From Anaerotignum sp. (lineage in GTDB: Bacteria > Bacillota > Clostridia > Lachnospirales > Anaerotignaceae): a stretch of DNA of 13,808 nt. The notes under the pieces were generated by a model, which saw only the letters and a list, made by a program, of their open reading frames with translations, did no database searches and was not told the origin of the DNA. The first letter of the stretch is position 1, and every line of letters begins with the position of its first letter. Shown piece after piece: positions 6,622 to 13,526 of the stretch. The translations under genes were made by a program, and so were the position numbers. Location: the NCBI GenBank assembly GCA_020024455.1, contig JAHHTU010000044.1, positions 1 through 13,808 of the forward strand. The letters run 5' to 3'.

Positions 6622-8868
6622 ATGATGAACATAGATACAAATAGTACCGCTTGGAAAGGATTTCACACTGGCGAATGGTGTCACTTAATCAATGTACGCA
6701 ACTTTATTCAGAAAAACTATACACCTTATGAAGGTGATAGCTCTTTTTTGGCACCTATCTCTCCAAAAACACAAAAAGTTTGGGAAAAAGCAGAAGCACT
6801 TATCATTGAAGAAGTAAAAAAAGGCATCATTGATGTGGAAACAAACATTGTATCCGGTATCAATCATTTTGCTCCTGGCTATATCGACCAAGAAAATGAA
6901 GTGATTGTTGGTTTGCAGACAGATGCCCCCCTCAAACGCATTGTCAATCTCTACGGGGGTATGAATATGGCTACTTCTGCCTTGGAGCAATTTGGATATC
7001 AGCTAAATCCCAATGTTGCAGAAAATTTCCACCGTTATCGCAAAACGCATAATGAAGGTGTTTTTGATGCCTATCCAGAACGTACACGTATTGCAAGAAA
7101 TGCGGGGCTGTTGACCGGTCTGCCTGATGCCTATGGCAGAGGGCGTATCATTGGTGACTATCGTCGTGTGCCTTTATATGGTACTGATTTTCTGATTGCC
7201 CAAAAGAAACAAGATTTAGAAATGCTAGATGGTGCTATGACAGATGAACGTATTCGTTTGAGAGAAGAAGTACAAATGCAAATCAAAGCACTGGAAGAAA
7301 TGACAAAAATGGCTGCACAATATGGCTGTGACATTTCAAAACCGGCTGAAAATGCCAAAGAAGCTGTGCAAAACCTGTACATGGCATATCTGGCTGGCAT
7401 TAAGGAAAACAATGGTGCTGCTACTTCTTTGGGTCGTACTGCCACGTTCTTGGATATTTATATACAAAGAGATTTGGACAATGGTGTATTAGACGAACAG
7501 GGTGCACAAGAGCTTATTGACCAATTTGTCATTAAGCTGCGTTTGGTACGTCATCTGCGTACACCGGAATACAATGAACTTTTTGGTGGCGACCCTACAT
7601 GGGTAACAGAAGCGATTGGCGGTATGGGTATTGATGGTCGTACACAGGTAACAAAAAATTCATTCCGTTATTTGCATACGCTCACAAACTTGGGTACTGC
7701 ACCGGAGCCTAACTTGACTGTTTTGTGGAGCAATCATTTGCCTGAAAACTTCAAACACTACTGCTCTGAAATGAGTATTCAAACAGACTCTATACAATAT
7801 GAAAACGATGACTTGATGCGTCCTGTATATGGAGATGACTATGCGATTGCTTGCTGTGTATCTGCAATGGGTGTTGGCAAACAGATGCAATTTTTTGGTG
7901 CACGTGCAAACCTTGCCAAAAGCCTGCTTTATGCCATCAATGGCGGCATTGATGAAAAAAAGGGCATACAAGTAGTACCCAACATTGAACAAGACCATGA
8001 TACCGTATTAGATTTTGACAAAGTACTTAGAAACTATAAAAAAGTACTGTCTTATGTAGCAGAACTCTATGTGGATACCATCAATATTATCCATTATATG
8101 CACGACAAATATGCTTATGAAAGCAGTCAAATGGCACTACATGACACCATTGTAGAACGTTTGGCAGCGTTTGGGATAGCGGGTATCTCTATCGTAGCGG
8201 ATTCTCTTTCTGCAATCAAATTTGCGAAAGTACGCCCGATTCGAAATGAGCAGGGGATTGCTATTGATTTTGAAATTGAAGGAGATTTCCCGAAATATGG
8301 AAATGATGATGACCGTGTAGATGATTTTGCGGTAGAAATTGCTTCCTACTTCTCTGCGGAGCTGAAAAAACACCCACTCTATCGTAACGGTATTCATACA
8401 CTATCTGCATTGACAATTACCAGTAATGTCATGTATGGCAAAAAAACAGGTGCTACACCAGATGGTCGCAAAGACGGAGAACCTTTTGCACCAGGTGCAA
8501 ATCCAATGCATGGCAGAGAGCAAAATGGTGCCTTGGCTTCTTTAAATTCTGTGGCTAAAATTCCTTATCGCTGTGTATGCCAAGATGGTGTTTCCAATAC
8601 ATTCTCTATCGTACCACACGCACTTGGAAAAACAGAAACAGCACGTGTGCATAACCTGACTGCTATTTTAGATGGATATTTTATGCAAGGGGCACACCAT
8701 CTCAATGTAAATGTGTTAAATCGAGAACTGTTGATAAAGGCTTTTGAACACCCAGAACAGTATCCAACATTGACCATTCGTGTTTCCGGCTATGCAGTCA
8801 ATTTCAGTCGTTTGAGCCGTGAACAACAGCTGGAAGTCATAAAACGTACTTTCCACGAAGCAATATGA
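6622..8868 (+). CDS. pflB: Formate C-acetyltransferase (pyruvate formate-lyase)
   Basis: Converts pyruvate and CoA to acetyl-CoA and formate in anaerobic fermentation. The glycyl-radical enzyme is complete at 748 residues. The catalytic pair Cys411-Cys412 is in IACCVSAMGVGKQ and the radical Gly723 is in RVSGYAVNF near the C-terminus, the site PflA acts on. Other PFL blocks are evident, such as TGLPDAYGRGRIIGDYRR and GKKTGATPDGRKDGEPFAPGANP. The start is the ATG pair at 6622/6625 behind AAAGGA; an upstream in-frame ATG at 6538 lies inside pflA and has no ribosome site. It shares the pflA promoter and leader terminator and is followed by a strong terminator. The close match throughout suggests true PFL rather than another glycyl-radical enzyme. 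Confidence 0.97.
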   Translation: MMNIDTNSTAWKGFHTGEWCHLINVRNFIQKNYTPYEGDSSFLAPISPKTQKVWEKAEALIIEEVKKGIIDVETNIVSGINHFAPGYIDQENEVIVGLQTDAPLKRIVNLYGGMNMATSALEQFGYQLNPNVAENFHRYRKTHNEGVFDAYPERTRIARNAGLLTGLPDAYGRGRIIGDYRRVPLYGTDFLIAQKKQDLEMLDGAMTDERIRLREEVQMQIKALEEMTKMAAQYGCDISKPAENAKEAVQNLYMAYLAGIKENNGAATSLGRTATFLDIYIQRDLDNGVLDEQGAQELIDQFVIKLRLVRHLRTPEYNELFGGDPTWVTEAIGGMGIDGRTQVTKNSFRYLHTLTNLGTAPEPNLTVLWSNHLPENFKHYCSEMSIQTDSIQYENDDLMRPVYGDDYAIACCVSAMGVGKQMQFFGARANLAKSLLYAINGGIDEKKGIQVVPNIEQDHDTVLDFDKVLRNYKKVLSYVAELYVDTINIIHYMHDKYAYESSQMALHDTIVERLAAFGIAGISIVADSLSAIKFAKVRPIRNEQGIAIDFEIEGDFPKYGNDDDRVDDFAVEIASYFSAELKKHPLYRNGIHTLSALTITSNVMYGKKTGATPDGRKDGEPFAPGANPMHGREQNGALASLNSVAKIPYRCVCQDGVSNTFSIVPHALGKTETARVHNLTAILDGYFMQGAHHLNVNVLNRELLIKAFEHPEQYPTLTIRVSGYAVNFSRLSREQQLEVIKRTFHEAI

Positions 8869-8898
8869 TATGCCGAAGATATTACAAAATATAAAAAG

Positions 8899-8916
8899 CA
8901 ATCATGTGTGATTGCC
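8899..8916. promoter_or_regulatory. Small hairpin between pflB and its terminator
   Basis: GCAATCA and TGATTGC pair as a 7-bp stem around TGTG. There is no T tract. It may be an RNA-stabilising hairpin at the 3' end of the pfl message, and it also lies inside the C-terminal codons of the opposing chimeric gene. Confidence 0.35.
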
Positions 8917-8928
8917 ATTCTTCCTCTA

Positions 8929-8957
8929 ACAGCCGCAATTTTGCGGCTGTTTTTTTG
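8929..8957 (+). terminator. Terminator of the pflAB operon
   Basis: ACAGCCGCAA (8929-8938) pairs with TTGCGGCTGT (8941-8950), followed directly by a T run. It lies about 60 bases past the pflB stop. The stem is also part of the coding sequence of the opposing HydG-HydF chimera (KTAAKLRL), so the two convergent units overlap. Confidence 0.85.
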
Positions 8958-9464
8958 TATTCAATCCAATCATGCTGTACTTTCGGAAAAATCTCTGCAC
9001 TGCGTTTCAAAATCCCATGCATATATGCAATCGCAATCTCATAATTCACAATTGGTATCTCTGCATTTGTGGCTGTCCGTATACGATACAGCATTTGTTT
9101 TTCGTCGTGCATACAACCACCGCAATGAATGAGCCATGCATATTTTTCCAAATCCTTTGGAAATTCTTGTTCTGACGTAAATATATATTGCGGATTTGCT
9201 TTGACACATTTTGCAATCCAATTCGGTATTTTGACCGTACCGATATTGCCACATTGTCTATGGTGGGTACAGCCCTCCGAAATCAAGACACAATCCGTAT
9301 CCTGCAAGGCAATGACTTCTGTGCGGATTTCTTCTTGTGTCAGTTTTTTTCTGACAATGTCTTGGTTTTTAGCGTAATACAGACAACACACACAGCTATT
9401 GACACAATAATTGGACAAATACAAAGGGGCAAAAATCACAATACGGTTGCCATACCGAATACCA

Positions 9465-9614
9465 CACATCACATTTTAAGAATACAAGCCCCTCCTCAAT
9501 TTTTTATCTGAACCAATTCTTTTTTGATATAACCTGAATACCTTTGTCATTCGCTATGGCACAACAGATATGCTCTTGTTCCATATTATCATGTGTTAAT
9601 CTCACAAGCTCCAT
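9465..9614 (-). pseudogene. N-terminal remnant of a GNAT/YoaP-type acetyltransferase
   Basis: From ATG 9612-9614, behind AAAGGGAA, the frame reads MELVRLTHDNMEQEHICCAI and 16 more residues to TAA at 9504-9506. The motif EHICCAI...SKKxW is typical of the start of a clostridial GNAT family sometimes annotated YoaP. After the TAA the same frame continues as KIEEGLVFLKCDV, again matching the family, so the TAA looks like a nonsense change in an ancestral codon such as GAA. The family sequence then stops abruptly where HydG sequence begins, in another frame. The rest of the acetyltransferase is gone. It starts 25 bases after the DJ-1-like gene and was probably the last gene of that cassette. Confidence 0.65.
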
Positions 9615-9639
9615 AGTTCATTTCCCTTTACATCAACAT

Positions 9640-10239
9640 TTACATTTGTGGCATAGGTGCAATATAGCACCCTAATTTATGAAAATGATACCAATCTGAT
9701 ATTTTTTCTGTACTTGCAATATTTAAAGCAAGTAGAATTTCTCTTGCAAATTCCATTGTGGCAGTACCATTTGCTGTTATGATATTCTTATCATGTACTG
9801 CTTGTTTTGCAATATATTTCATTTCACCTGTATAAATCGCACCAGCCCATTTTTTCAAATCATTTAAGTTATTGCCTGTATGATTTACATCATTCAAAAC
9901 GCCAACTGTTCCCAAAAATGCAGCTGCATCACAAATACCACACAATAGTTTACCTTTTTTATAGCAATCTTCTACCATTGTTTTCACCTGTTTTGCCTCT
10001 TCACTTCTCCATGTCATACCACCGATTAAAATAAGTGCCTGATAGTCGTCCGGAACAGATTGCATATCATAATCAGGTAATATATGAAACCCTCCGATTG
10101 ACGAAATACAATCTTTTGATAATGATACCGTCTGAATATTGTATTGATTTTTTCCAAATATTGTGATTGCAGATGCAATATATGCTGCTTCCCAATCTGC
10201 ATATTGTTGTAATATCACAAATAATATTGTTTTTTTCAT
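9640..10239 (-). CDS. DJ-1/PfpI family protein (glutamine amidotransferase-like)
   Basis: A 199-residue single-domain protein of the DJ-1/PfpI superfamily, which includes chaperone/deglycase-like and amidase proteins and often acts in stress or reactive-carbonyl responses. The nucleophile-elbow cysteine is probably Cys103 in CGICDAAAFLG, with the family's early acidic residue Glu17 in DWEAAY and a GG turn in LILIGGMTW before the elbow. A histidine partner near residue 120 is likely but not certain. AAAGGAG lies 9 bases upstream of the ATG, so the start is clear. It is downstream of the WYL-led genes after a gap of about 210 bases that holds an unidentified fragment. The enzymatic activity cannot be predicted. 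Confidence 0.85.
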   Translation of the reverse strand: MKKTILFVILQQYADWEAAYIASAITIFGKNQYNIQTVSLSKDCISSIGGFHILPDYDMQSVPDDYQALILIGGMTWRSEEAKQVKTMVEDCYKKGKLLCGICDAAAFLGTVGVLNDVNHTGNNLNDLKKWAGAIYTGEMKYIAKQAVHDKNIITANGTATMEFAREILLALNIASTEKISDWYHFHKLGCYIAPMPQM

Positions 10240-10245
10240 ATTGCT

Positions 10246-10365
10246 TTACTCCTTTATCAGTTTCTGTTTCTTCGGATACATTTCTTTATAAATTTGCTCA
10301 TAAAATTTTTCCATACTTCCAGTGTTTGCAACGCAAGTTTGCTGGTTAATGTTTATAAAACCTTT
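10246..10365 (-). pseudogene. Unidentified C-terminal gene fragment
   Basis: An open stretch of 39 codons ending TAA just before the DJ-1-like gene reads GFININQQTCVANTGSMEKF and on to EQIYKEMYP...LIKE. It is protein-like but has no start. Neighbouring frames between here and the TfoX-like gene hold other coding-like pieces (VWIVTNIKQAVTFDKK; IIYQIEKSCMDCYKYKTG), which suggests a decayed gene with frameshifts in this 210-base gap. I do not recognise the family. It is the expected place for one more member of the cassette. Confidence 0.3.
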
Positions 10366-10452
10366 TTATCAAATGTAACTGCCTGTTTTATATTTGTAAC
10401 AATCCATACAGGATTTTTCAATTTGATATATAATACCGCCAAAAATTGTATG

Positions 10453-10782
10453 TTATTTTCCTTTTTTTGCTTTCTTCTTGACTTCTGGTAATTCCAAATA
10501 CATTTTATGAAGTATCGCAGACATCAGCGATGTTTCTTCCACATCATCTACTACAACCATGAGCGTTTTTGAACCCTCATATGGATATGCTCTATCTGCA
10601 TCAGGCATAAGCTGTAACACGGATTGTGTCGGTTTCAGAAAAAAACAATTATCACAAATATCCCCTACAAGTTTACCTTGAAAATAAACCAGATATTCTC
10701 CCATCATTTTTCTAGTGGAAACAACGCCTACTTTTTGTAAATATTCTAAAATATAATCATGAAATTCCTTTGATGTTGCCAT
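10453..10782 (-). CDS. TfoX N-terminal domain protein
   Basis: A 109-residue protein consisting of the TfoX/Sxy N-terminal domain alone, with the family's STRKMMGEYLVYFQGKLVGDICDNCFFLKPT block at residues 22-52. The proteobacterial two-domain TfoX regulates competence, but stand-alone N-terminal-domain proteins in Firmicutes have no settled function and a competence role should not be assumed. The C-terminus is a lysine-rich tail (EVKKKAKKGK). The start follows the stop of the GyrI-like gene by 4 bases, and the ribosome site AAAGGGG lies in the end of that gene, so the two are translationally close and cotranscribed. Confidence 0.85.
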   Translation of the reverse strand: MATSKEFHDYILEYLQKVGVVSTRKMMGEYLVYFQGKLVGDICDNCFFLKPTQSVLQLMPDADRAYPYEGSKTLMVVVDDVEETSLMSAILHKMYLELPEVKKKAKKGK

Positions 10783-10786
10783 TTCA

Positions 10787-11422
10787 TCATTCCCCTTTCC
10801 TAATTGGAAGTCTGATTACCGTCTTTTGTTTTTCTGGTGCAACACGCCTTGCATCGGATAAATAAATTTCATGATGCAATCTTTCAGAAGACAAATCATT
10901 GACATATCCATTTTCCTGAATAAATCGGTGCATTGCTGCTACTGTATTTGGTTCATCATCAAAAGTGCCTATATGCATACATTGCACACAAAGTCCTTCT
11001 TGTACTGTCATAAATTCTACTTTTGCATAGTCTTGTTTCTTTTTTCTTTTTGTTTCTTCTACGATACACAAAAAATCATATTTCTTCGCAAAATCCGGTA
11101 GCCGAATACAAGATATCCAGCAAAATGTTTCTTTCTTATTGTAATCTATGTTATGTGTACCTTCCTGCCACCAAAAACCTTCCAATGGTGGTACAACATA
11201 ATCAAAATATCCTTCTATGCTATGTTCACCCTTTTTACACATCTTCATTGCATAAGCAATTTGATAAAGCAGACGGATTGCTGTTTTATATTCTCCATGT
11301 GCTTCATTTGGATTTCCTTTTCCTCGAATCGCTATAAAATTCATTTCTGGGATATTGATAATCTCTGGTTTATTTTTTGGCATATAAAACGCTTTATATT
11401 CTTTTTTATAATCAAATGGCAT
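10787..11422 (-). CDS. GyrI-like small-molecule-binding domain protein
   Basis: A 211-residue stand-alone GyrI-like (effector-binding-fold) protein without a DNA-binding domain. Family blocks include NIPEMNFIAIRGKGNPNE, GYFDYVVPPLEGFWWQEG and WISCIRLPDF. Relatives bind or hydrolyse hydrophobic or cationic small molecules, or act as transcription co-factors. The start at 11422 (MPFDYKKEYKAFYMP) is chosen because AGGAGGA lies 8 bases upstream; a longer frame opens at 11464 but without a ribosome site and would overlap the previous gene. That ribosome site overlaps the TAG stop of the TIGR04076-like gene (11436-11438), showing tight operon packing. The ligand is unknown. Confidence 0.85.
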   Translation of the reverse strand: MPFDYKKEYKAFYMPKNKPEIINIPEMNFIAIRGKGNPNEAHGEYKTAIRLLYQIAYAMKMCKKGEHSIEGYFDYVVPPLEGFWWQEGTHNIDYNKKETFCWISCIRLPDFAKKYDFLCIVEETKRKKKQDYAKVEFMTVQEGLCVQCMHIGTFDDEPNTVAAMHRFIQENGYVNDLSSERLHHEIYLSDARRVAPEKQKTVIRLPIRKGE

Positions 11423-11435
11423 AATTTGGTTCCTC

Positions 11436-11758
11436 CTAAAATCGTCCTTTGTAAAAATGTCCATTCCCTAATTTCTTTGCAGTCAGTCTGAACAGCACAC
11501 AGCCATCAGGACATACAACATCTTTTTCATATTTTCCAAATTTCCTCCACTGCGTACAGCCTCCATAATAGGGTATACTATCATCATCAGTTTTGCACAT
11601 ATACCTTGCCCTTGCCGATTTACGGGACACCCGTATGTGCAAATATATGTATCTCCAATTTCTTCACCATTGGGACAGTAATGCTCTGTATCATTGCCAC
11701 ATAAAAATCCTGTTACTTCCATTTGAAATTCATATTCTTCATCATACCATTTTTTCAT
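11436..11758 (-). pseudogene. TIGR04076-like small cysteine-rich protein, frameshifted
   Basis: Starts at 11758 behind AAGGGGAT as MKKWYDEEYEFQMEVTGFL and continues with CPNGEEIGDTYICTYGCP...MEAVRSGGNLEN, which I recognise as the small cysteine-containing TIGR04076-type family that accompanies WYL regulators in Clostridia. Near 11540 the family sequence jumps to the next frame, reading GKYEKDVVCPDGCVLFRLTA to TAG at 11436-11438. One added base would restore a protein of about 107 residues, close to the family norm. In the original frame translation runs out of phase to a stop at 11483. The function of the family is unknown. The lesion lies in an A-rich stretch, so a sequencing error is possible. 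Confidence 0.75.
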
Positions 11759-11793
11759 ATTTGTTATCCCCTTTTGATTGATTATGATAAATT

Positions 11794-12705
11794 TTATTTC
11801 TCATATTTATGTAATATATTTTTTGCAATACGAATCATTTCATCTTTCACTTCTGCTGGTTCTAGCACCTCCACTTGATCTCCGAATGTAAGAAGCCAGC
11901 ATAAAAGGTTTTTCTTGTCTGTATAATCTGCCGAAAACAGAAGTCTTCCATCTTCATTCTTCGTAAAACAATTTGCACCGAATTCTTCTACCAACTTCCA
12001 TTTTAATTCTTCGCAAAATAAAGCCTTGACTTTCATTTCGACAGGGAATATCTTTTCTGTTGAAAAATCAGGAAGTGGAACTTCTTTTGCCGTAAAATTC
12101 GTGCTATCTTTGTTGAGCAGATCCATGCGGTTCAACTTAAACATTCTAAAATCCTTTTTCTCTGTACAGAACCCCCACACATACCAAGAAGACCATTTAA
12201 ATATCAAATAATATGGTTCAATCATTCTTTTGCTCTCACCTTTTGGTGCATAGTAATGGAATGATAAAAGTTTTCTTTCTTCGATTGCATCTTGAATCAA
12301 TTTTATTTTTGGAGCAAGCGTTTCTTTATACCATGATGAAAGATCAATGAAAATAGAATCTCGTCCACTAACAAAATCAGATGCTCCTGTCTGAATTTTT
12401 TCCATAAGCTGTCGATAATAGTTACTTCCGCTTACACTATCCAAACTTCTAAGTCCTGCTAAAATCATCTGCATATCTTTCGATGTCAAAATTGTACGAT
12501 TCATACGATAACCGTCCATAATACGAATACCACCACCTGAACCTTGTACCGTAAAAATTGGTATCCCCGCATTACAGAGTGCCTCAATATCTCTACCAAT
12601 CGTTCTTCGTGATACTTCAAATATTTTTGCCAACTCTGGTGCTGTTGTTTTTTCATTCTGTAATAATATGGAAAGTATTCCAATCATTCTATCTATCTTC
12701 ATCAT
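11794..12705 (-). CDS. WYL-domain transcriptional regulator (YafY type)
   Basis: A 303-residue regulator with an N-terminal winged helix (residues 1-60, with APELAKIFEVSRRTIGRDIE as the recognition region) and a C-terminal WYL ligand-sensing domain. The latter includes LLSFHYYAPKGE, MIEPYYLIFKWSSWYVWGFC and FRMFKLNRM, followed by a WCX-type tail. WYL regulators sense small ligands or nucleic acids and often control neighbouring stress or defence genes. GAGGTG lies directly before a double ATG (12705 or 12702; the second has better spacing). It is first in a minus-strand run with the TIGR04076-like, GyrI-like, TfoX-like and DJ-1-like genes, with 35 bases to the next gene, so it probably controls its own cassette. 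The protein is intact. Confidence 0.9.
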   Translation of the reverse strand: MMKIDRMIGILSILLQNEKTTAPELAKIFEVSRRTIGRDIEALCNAGIPIFTVQGSGGGIRIMDGYRMNRTILTSKDMQMILAGLRSLDSVSGSNYYRQLMEKIQTGASDFVSGRDSIFIDLSSWYKETLAPKIKLIQDAIEERKLLSFHYYAPKGESKRMIEPYYLIFKWSSWYVWGFCTEKKDFRMFKLNRMDLLNKDSTNFTAKEVPLPDFSTEKIFPVEMKVKALFCEELKWKLVEEFGANCFTKNEDGRLLFSADYTDKKNLLCWLLTFGDQVEVLEPAEVKDEMIRIAKNILHKYEK

Positions 12706-12981
12706 ACACCTCGTATCTTGATTATCTTAACATACCAAACATGACTACAATATGTCTTGTTTATTTTATTATTTTTGTTGTGCTGTTGCCAATATATTTT
12801 GTTTCTCATTTAGACAATAAAATGATGATATTGTGAATATTGCAAAATTCACTACAACTAGATTCCGAAAAATTTTTTGACTCCAATCGCATGAGCAATC
12901 TGTTATTCTATGTGTCAATCAGCATTCACTCATGCAATCAAATATGTATCGTATGATTCGTAGTATCATCTCTGGTCATAC

Positions 12982-13254
12982 TCATACCATATGCTGGTTC
13001 AGTTGAAAGCGTAGTGCAGGACATTTCCTTCTAAGTATAGGTGTTCCATTCAGAATAGCATCTGCGTCTGTAACCACACCCAAATCAATATTTGCACCAT
13101 CTGGCAGATACTGTAACAGGTCAACAGTTCCTGTTGCCCCTGCTATTGATATTTTCTTTCCTTTATAAACAGCGGTATATTGTGTGTTTATTCTATTCCT
13201 AAATTTACATGGTATTTCTTTTCCTTTTTGATATGTAATATATTTTATGGTCTT
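12982..13254 (-). pseudogene. Remnant of a surface-protein Ig-like domain
   Basis: A 90-codon stretch without a start or ribosome site reads, in its centre, NTQYTAVYKGKKISIAGATG then TVDLLQYLPDGANIDLGVVT and DADAILNGTPIL. The TVDLLQYLP...D-[AT]-D-x-ILxGTP pattern resembles domains in Clostridia Ig-like surface proteins. After GTPIL the likely continuation LEGNVLHYAFN is in the next frame, so there is at least one further frameshift. It ends at TGA 12982-12984. It is probably the leftover of a second surface protein gene, perhaps related to the broken SLH gene at 271-3769. Confidence 0.5.
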
Positions 13255-13453
13255 TCATCAATGACAGATACCCTGCCGCTGATGAAAAGTCATAAACGTA
13301 TGTTACTATTTTGACTAAAATTTGTTAATATACCATGTTTGCATCATAACAAAAAGCAGGATATGATTTGATCCAACTGTCAAATAAAGTTGTAACCATC
13401 AAATATAGAGAAATTACACAATCAAAAGAAATGTAGCAAAAATATTCAAAATA

Positions 13454-13462
13454 TGGTATATT
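13454..13462 (+). promoter_or_regulatory. Extended -10 promoter of the secreted protein gene
   Basis: TGGTATATT, an extended -10 of the same form as at the pflAB promoter (TGGTATATA). It lies about 65 bases before the ATG at 13527. No strong -35 is present. Confidence 0.45.
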
Positions 13463-13526
13463 ATGATGAAATAATTTTAAAAATGTAGCAATATTTAAAG
13501 TTATAAAAAGCAAAGGAAGTGAGGTT

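Larger units (their letters stand above)
8882..9472 (-). pseudogene. HydG-HydF chimera, [FeFe]-hydrogenase maturase remnant
   Basis: Residues 5-57 match the start of HydG: YGNRIVIFAPLYLSNYC, then the radical-SAM cluster motif Cys23-x3-Cys27-x2-Cys30, then RKKLTQEEIRTEVIALQ. HydG normally continues for about 400 more residues. Instead, from residue 58 on, the protein is the C-terminal domain of HydF: CVLISEGCTHH...HCGGC...NYEIAIAYMHGILKRS, with the cluster motif C68-x-H70...H116-C117-x2-C120 complete. The simplest origin is one in-frame deletion between neighbouring hydG and hydF genes, removing most of HydG and the HydF GTPase part. The reading frame starts at GTG 9470-9472; a GGAGG lies about 18 bases upstream but belongs to a GNAT remnant. 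Without the rest of HydG it cannot make CO/cyanide, so a non-functional remnant is most likely, although both Fe-S motifs survive. Confidence 0.8.
12706..13526. other. Long intergenic region between the WYL gene and the secreted protein gene
   Basis: No intact gene lies in these 820 bases. The WYL promoter should be in 12706-12800, but only a weak TTGTAG (12745-12750) and GATAAT (12721-12726) pair is visible on the minus strand. Bases 12840-12980 show nothing beyond short inverted repeats such as GCATGAG/CTCATGC. Bases 12982-13254 hold a surface-protein remnant, listed separately. An 8-bp inverted repeat (13253-13260 with 13280-13287) has no T tract. The last 75 bases carry the promoter of the plus-strand gene. 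Confidence 0.5.

Noticed and set aside
12558..12836. Plus-strand open frame of 92 codons across the WYL start
   Set aside because: Mostly antisense to the winged-helix region of the WYL regulator, with no ribosome site or family match; its hydrophobic tail reflects AT-rich sequence.
13253..13287. TTTCATCA/TGATGAAA hairpin as a terminator or operator
   Set aside because: Loop of 19 bases, no T tract, and no gene end or promoter next to it.
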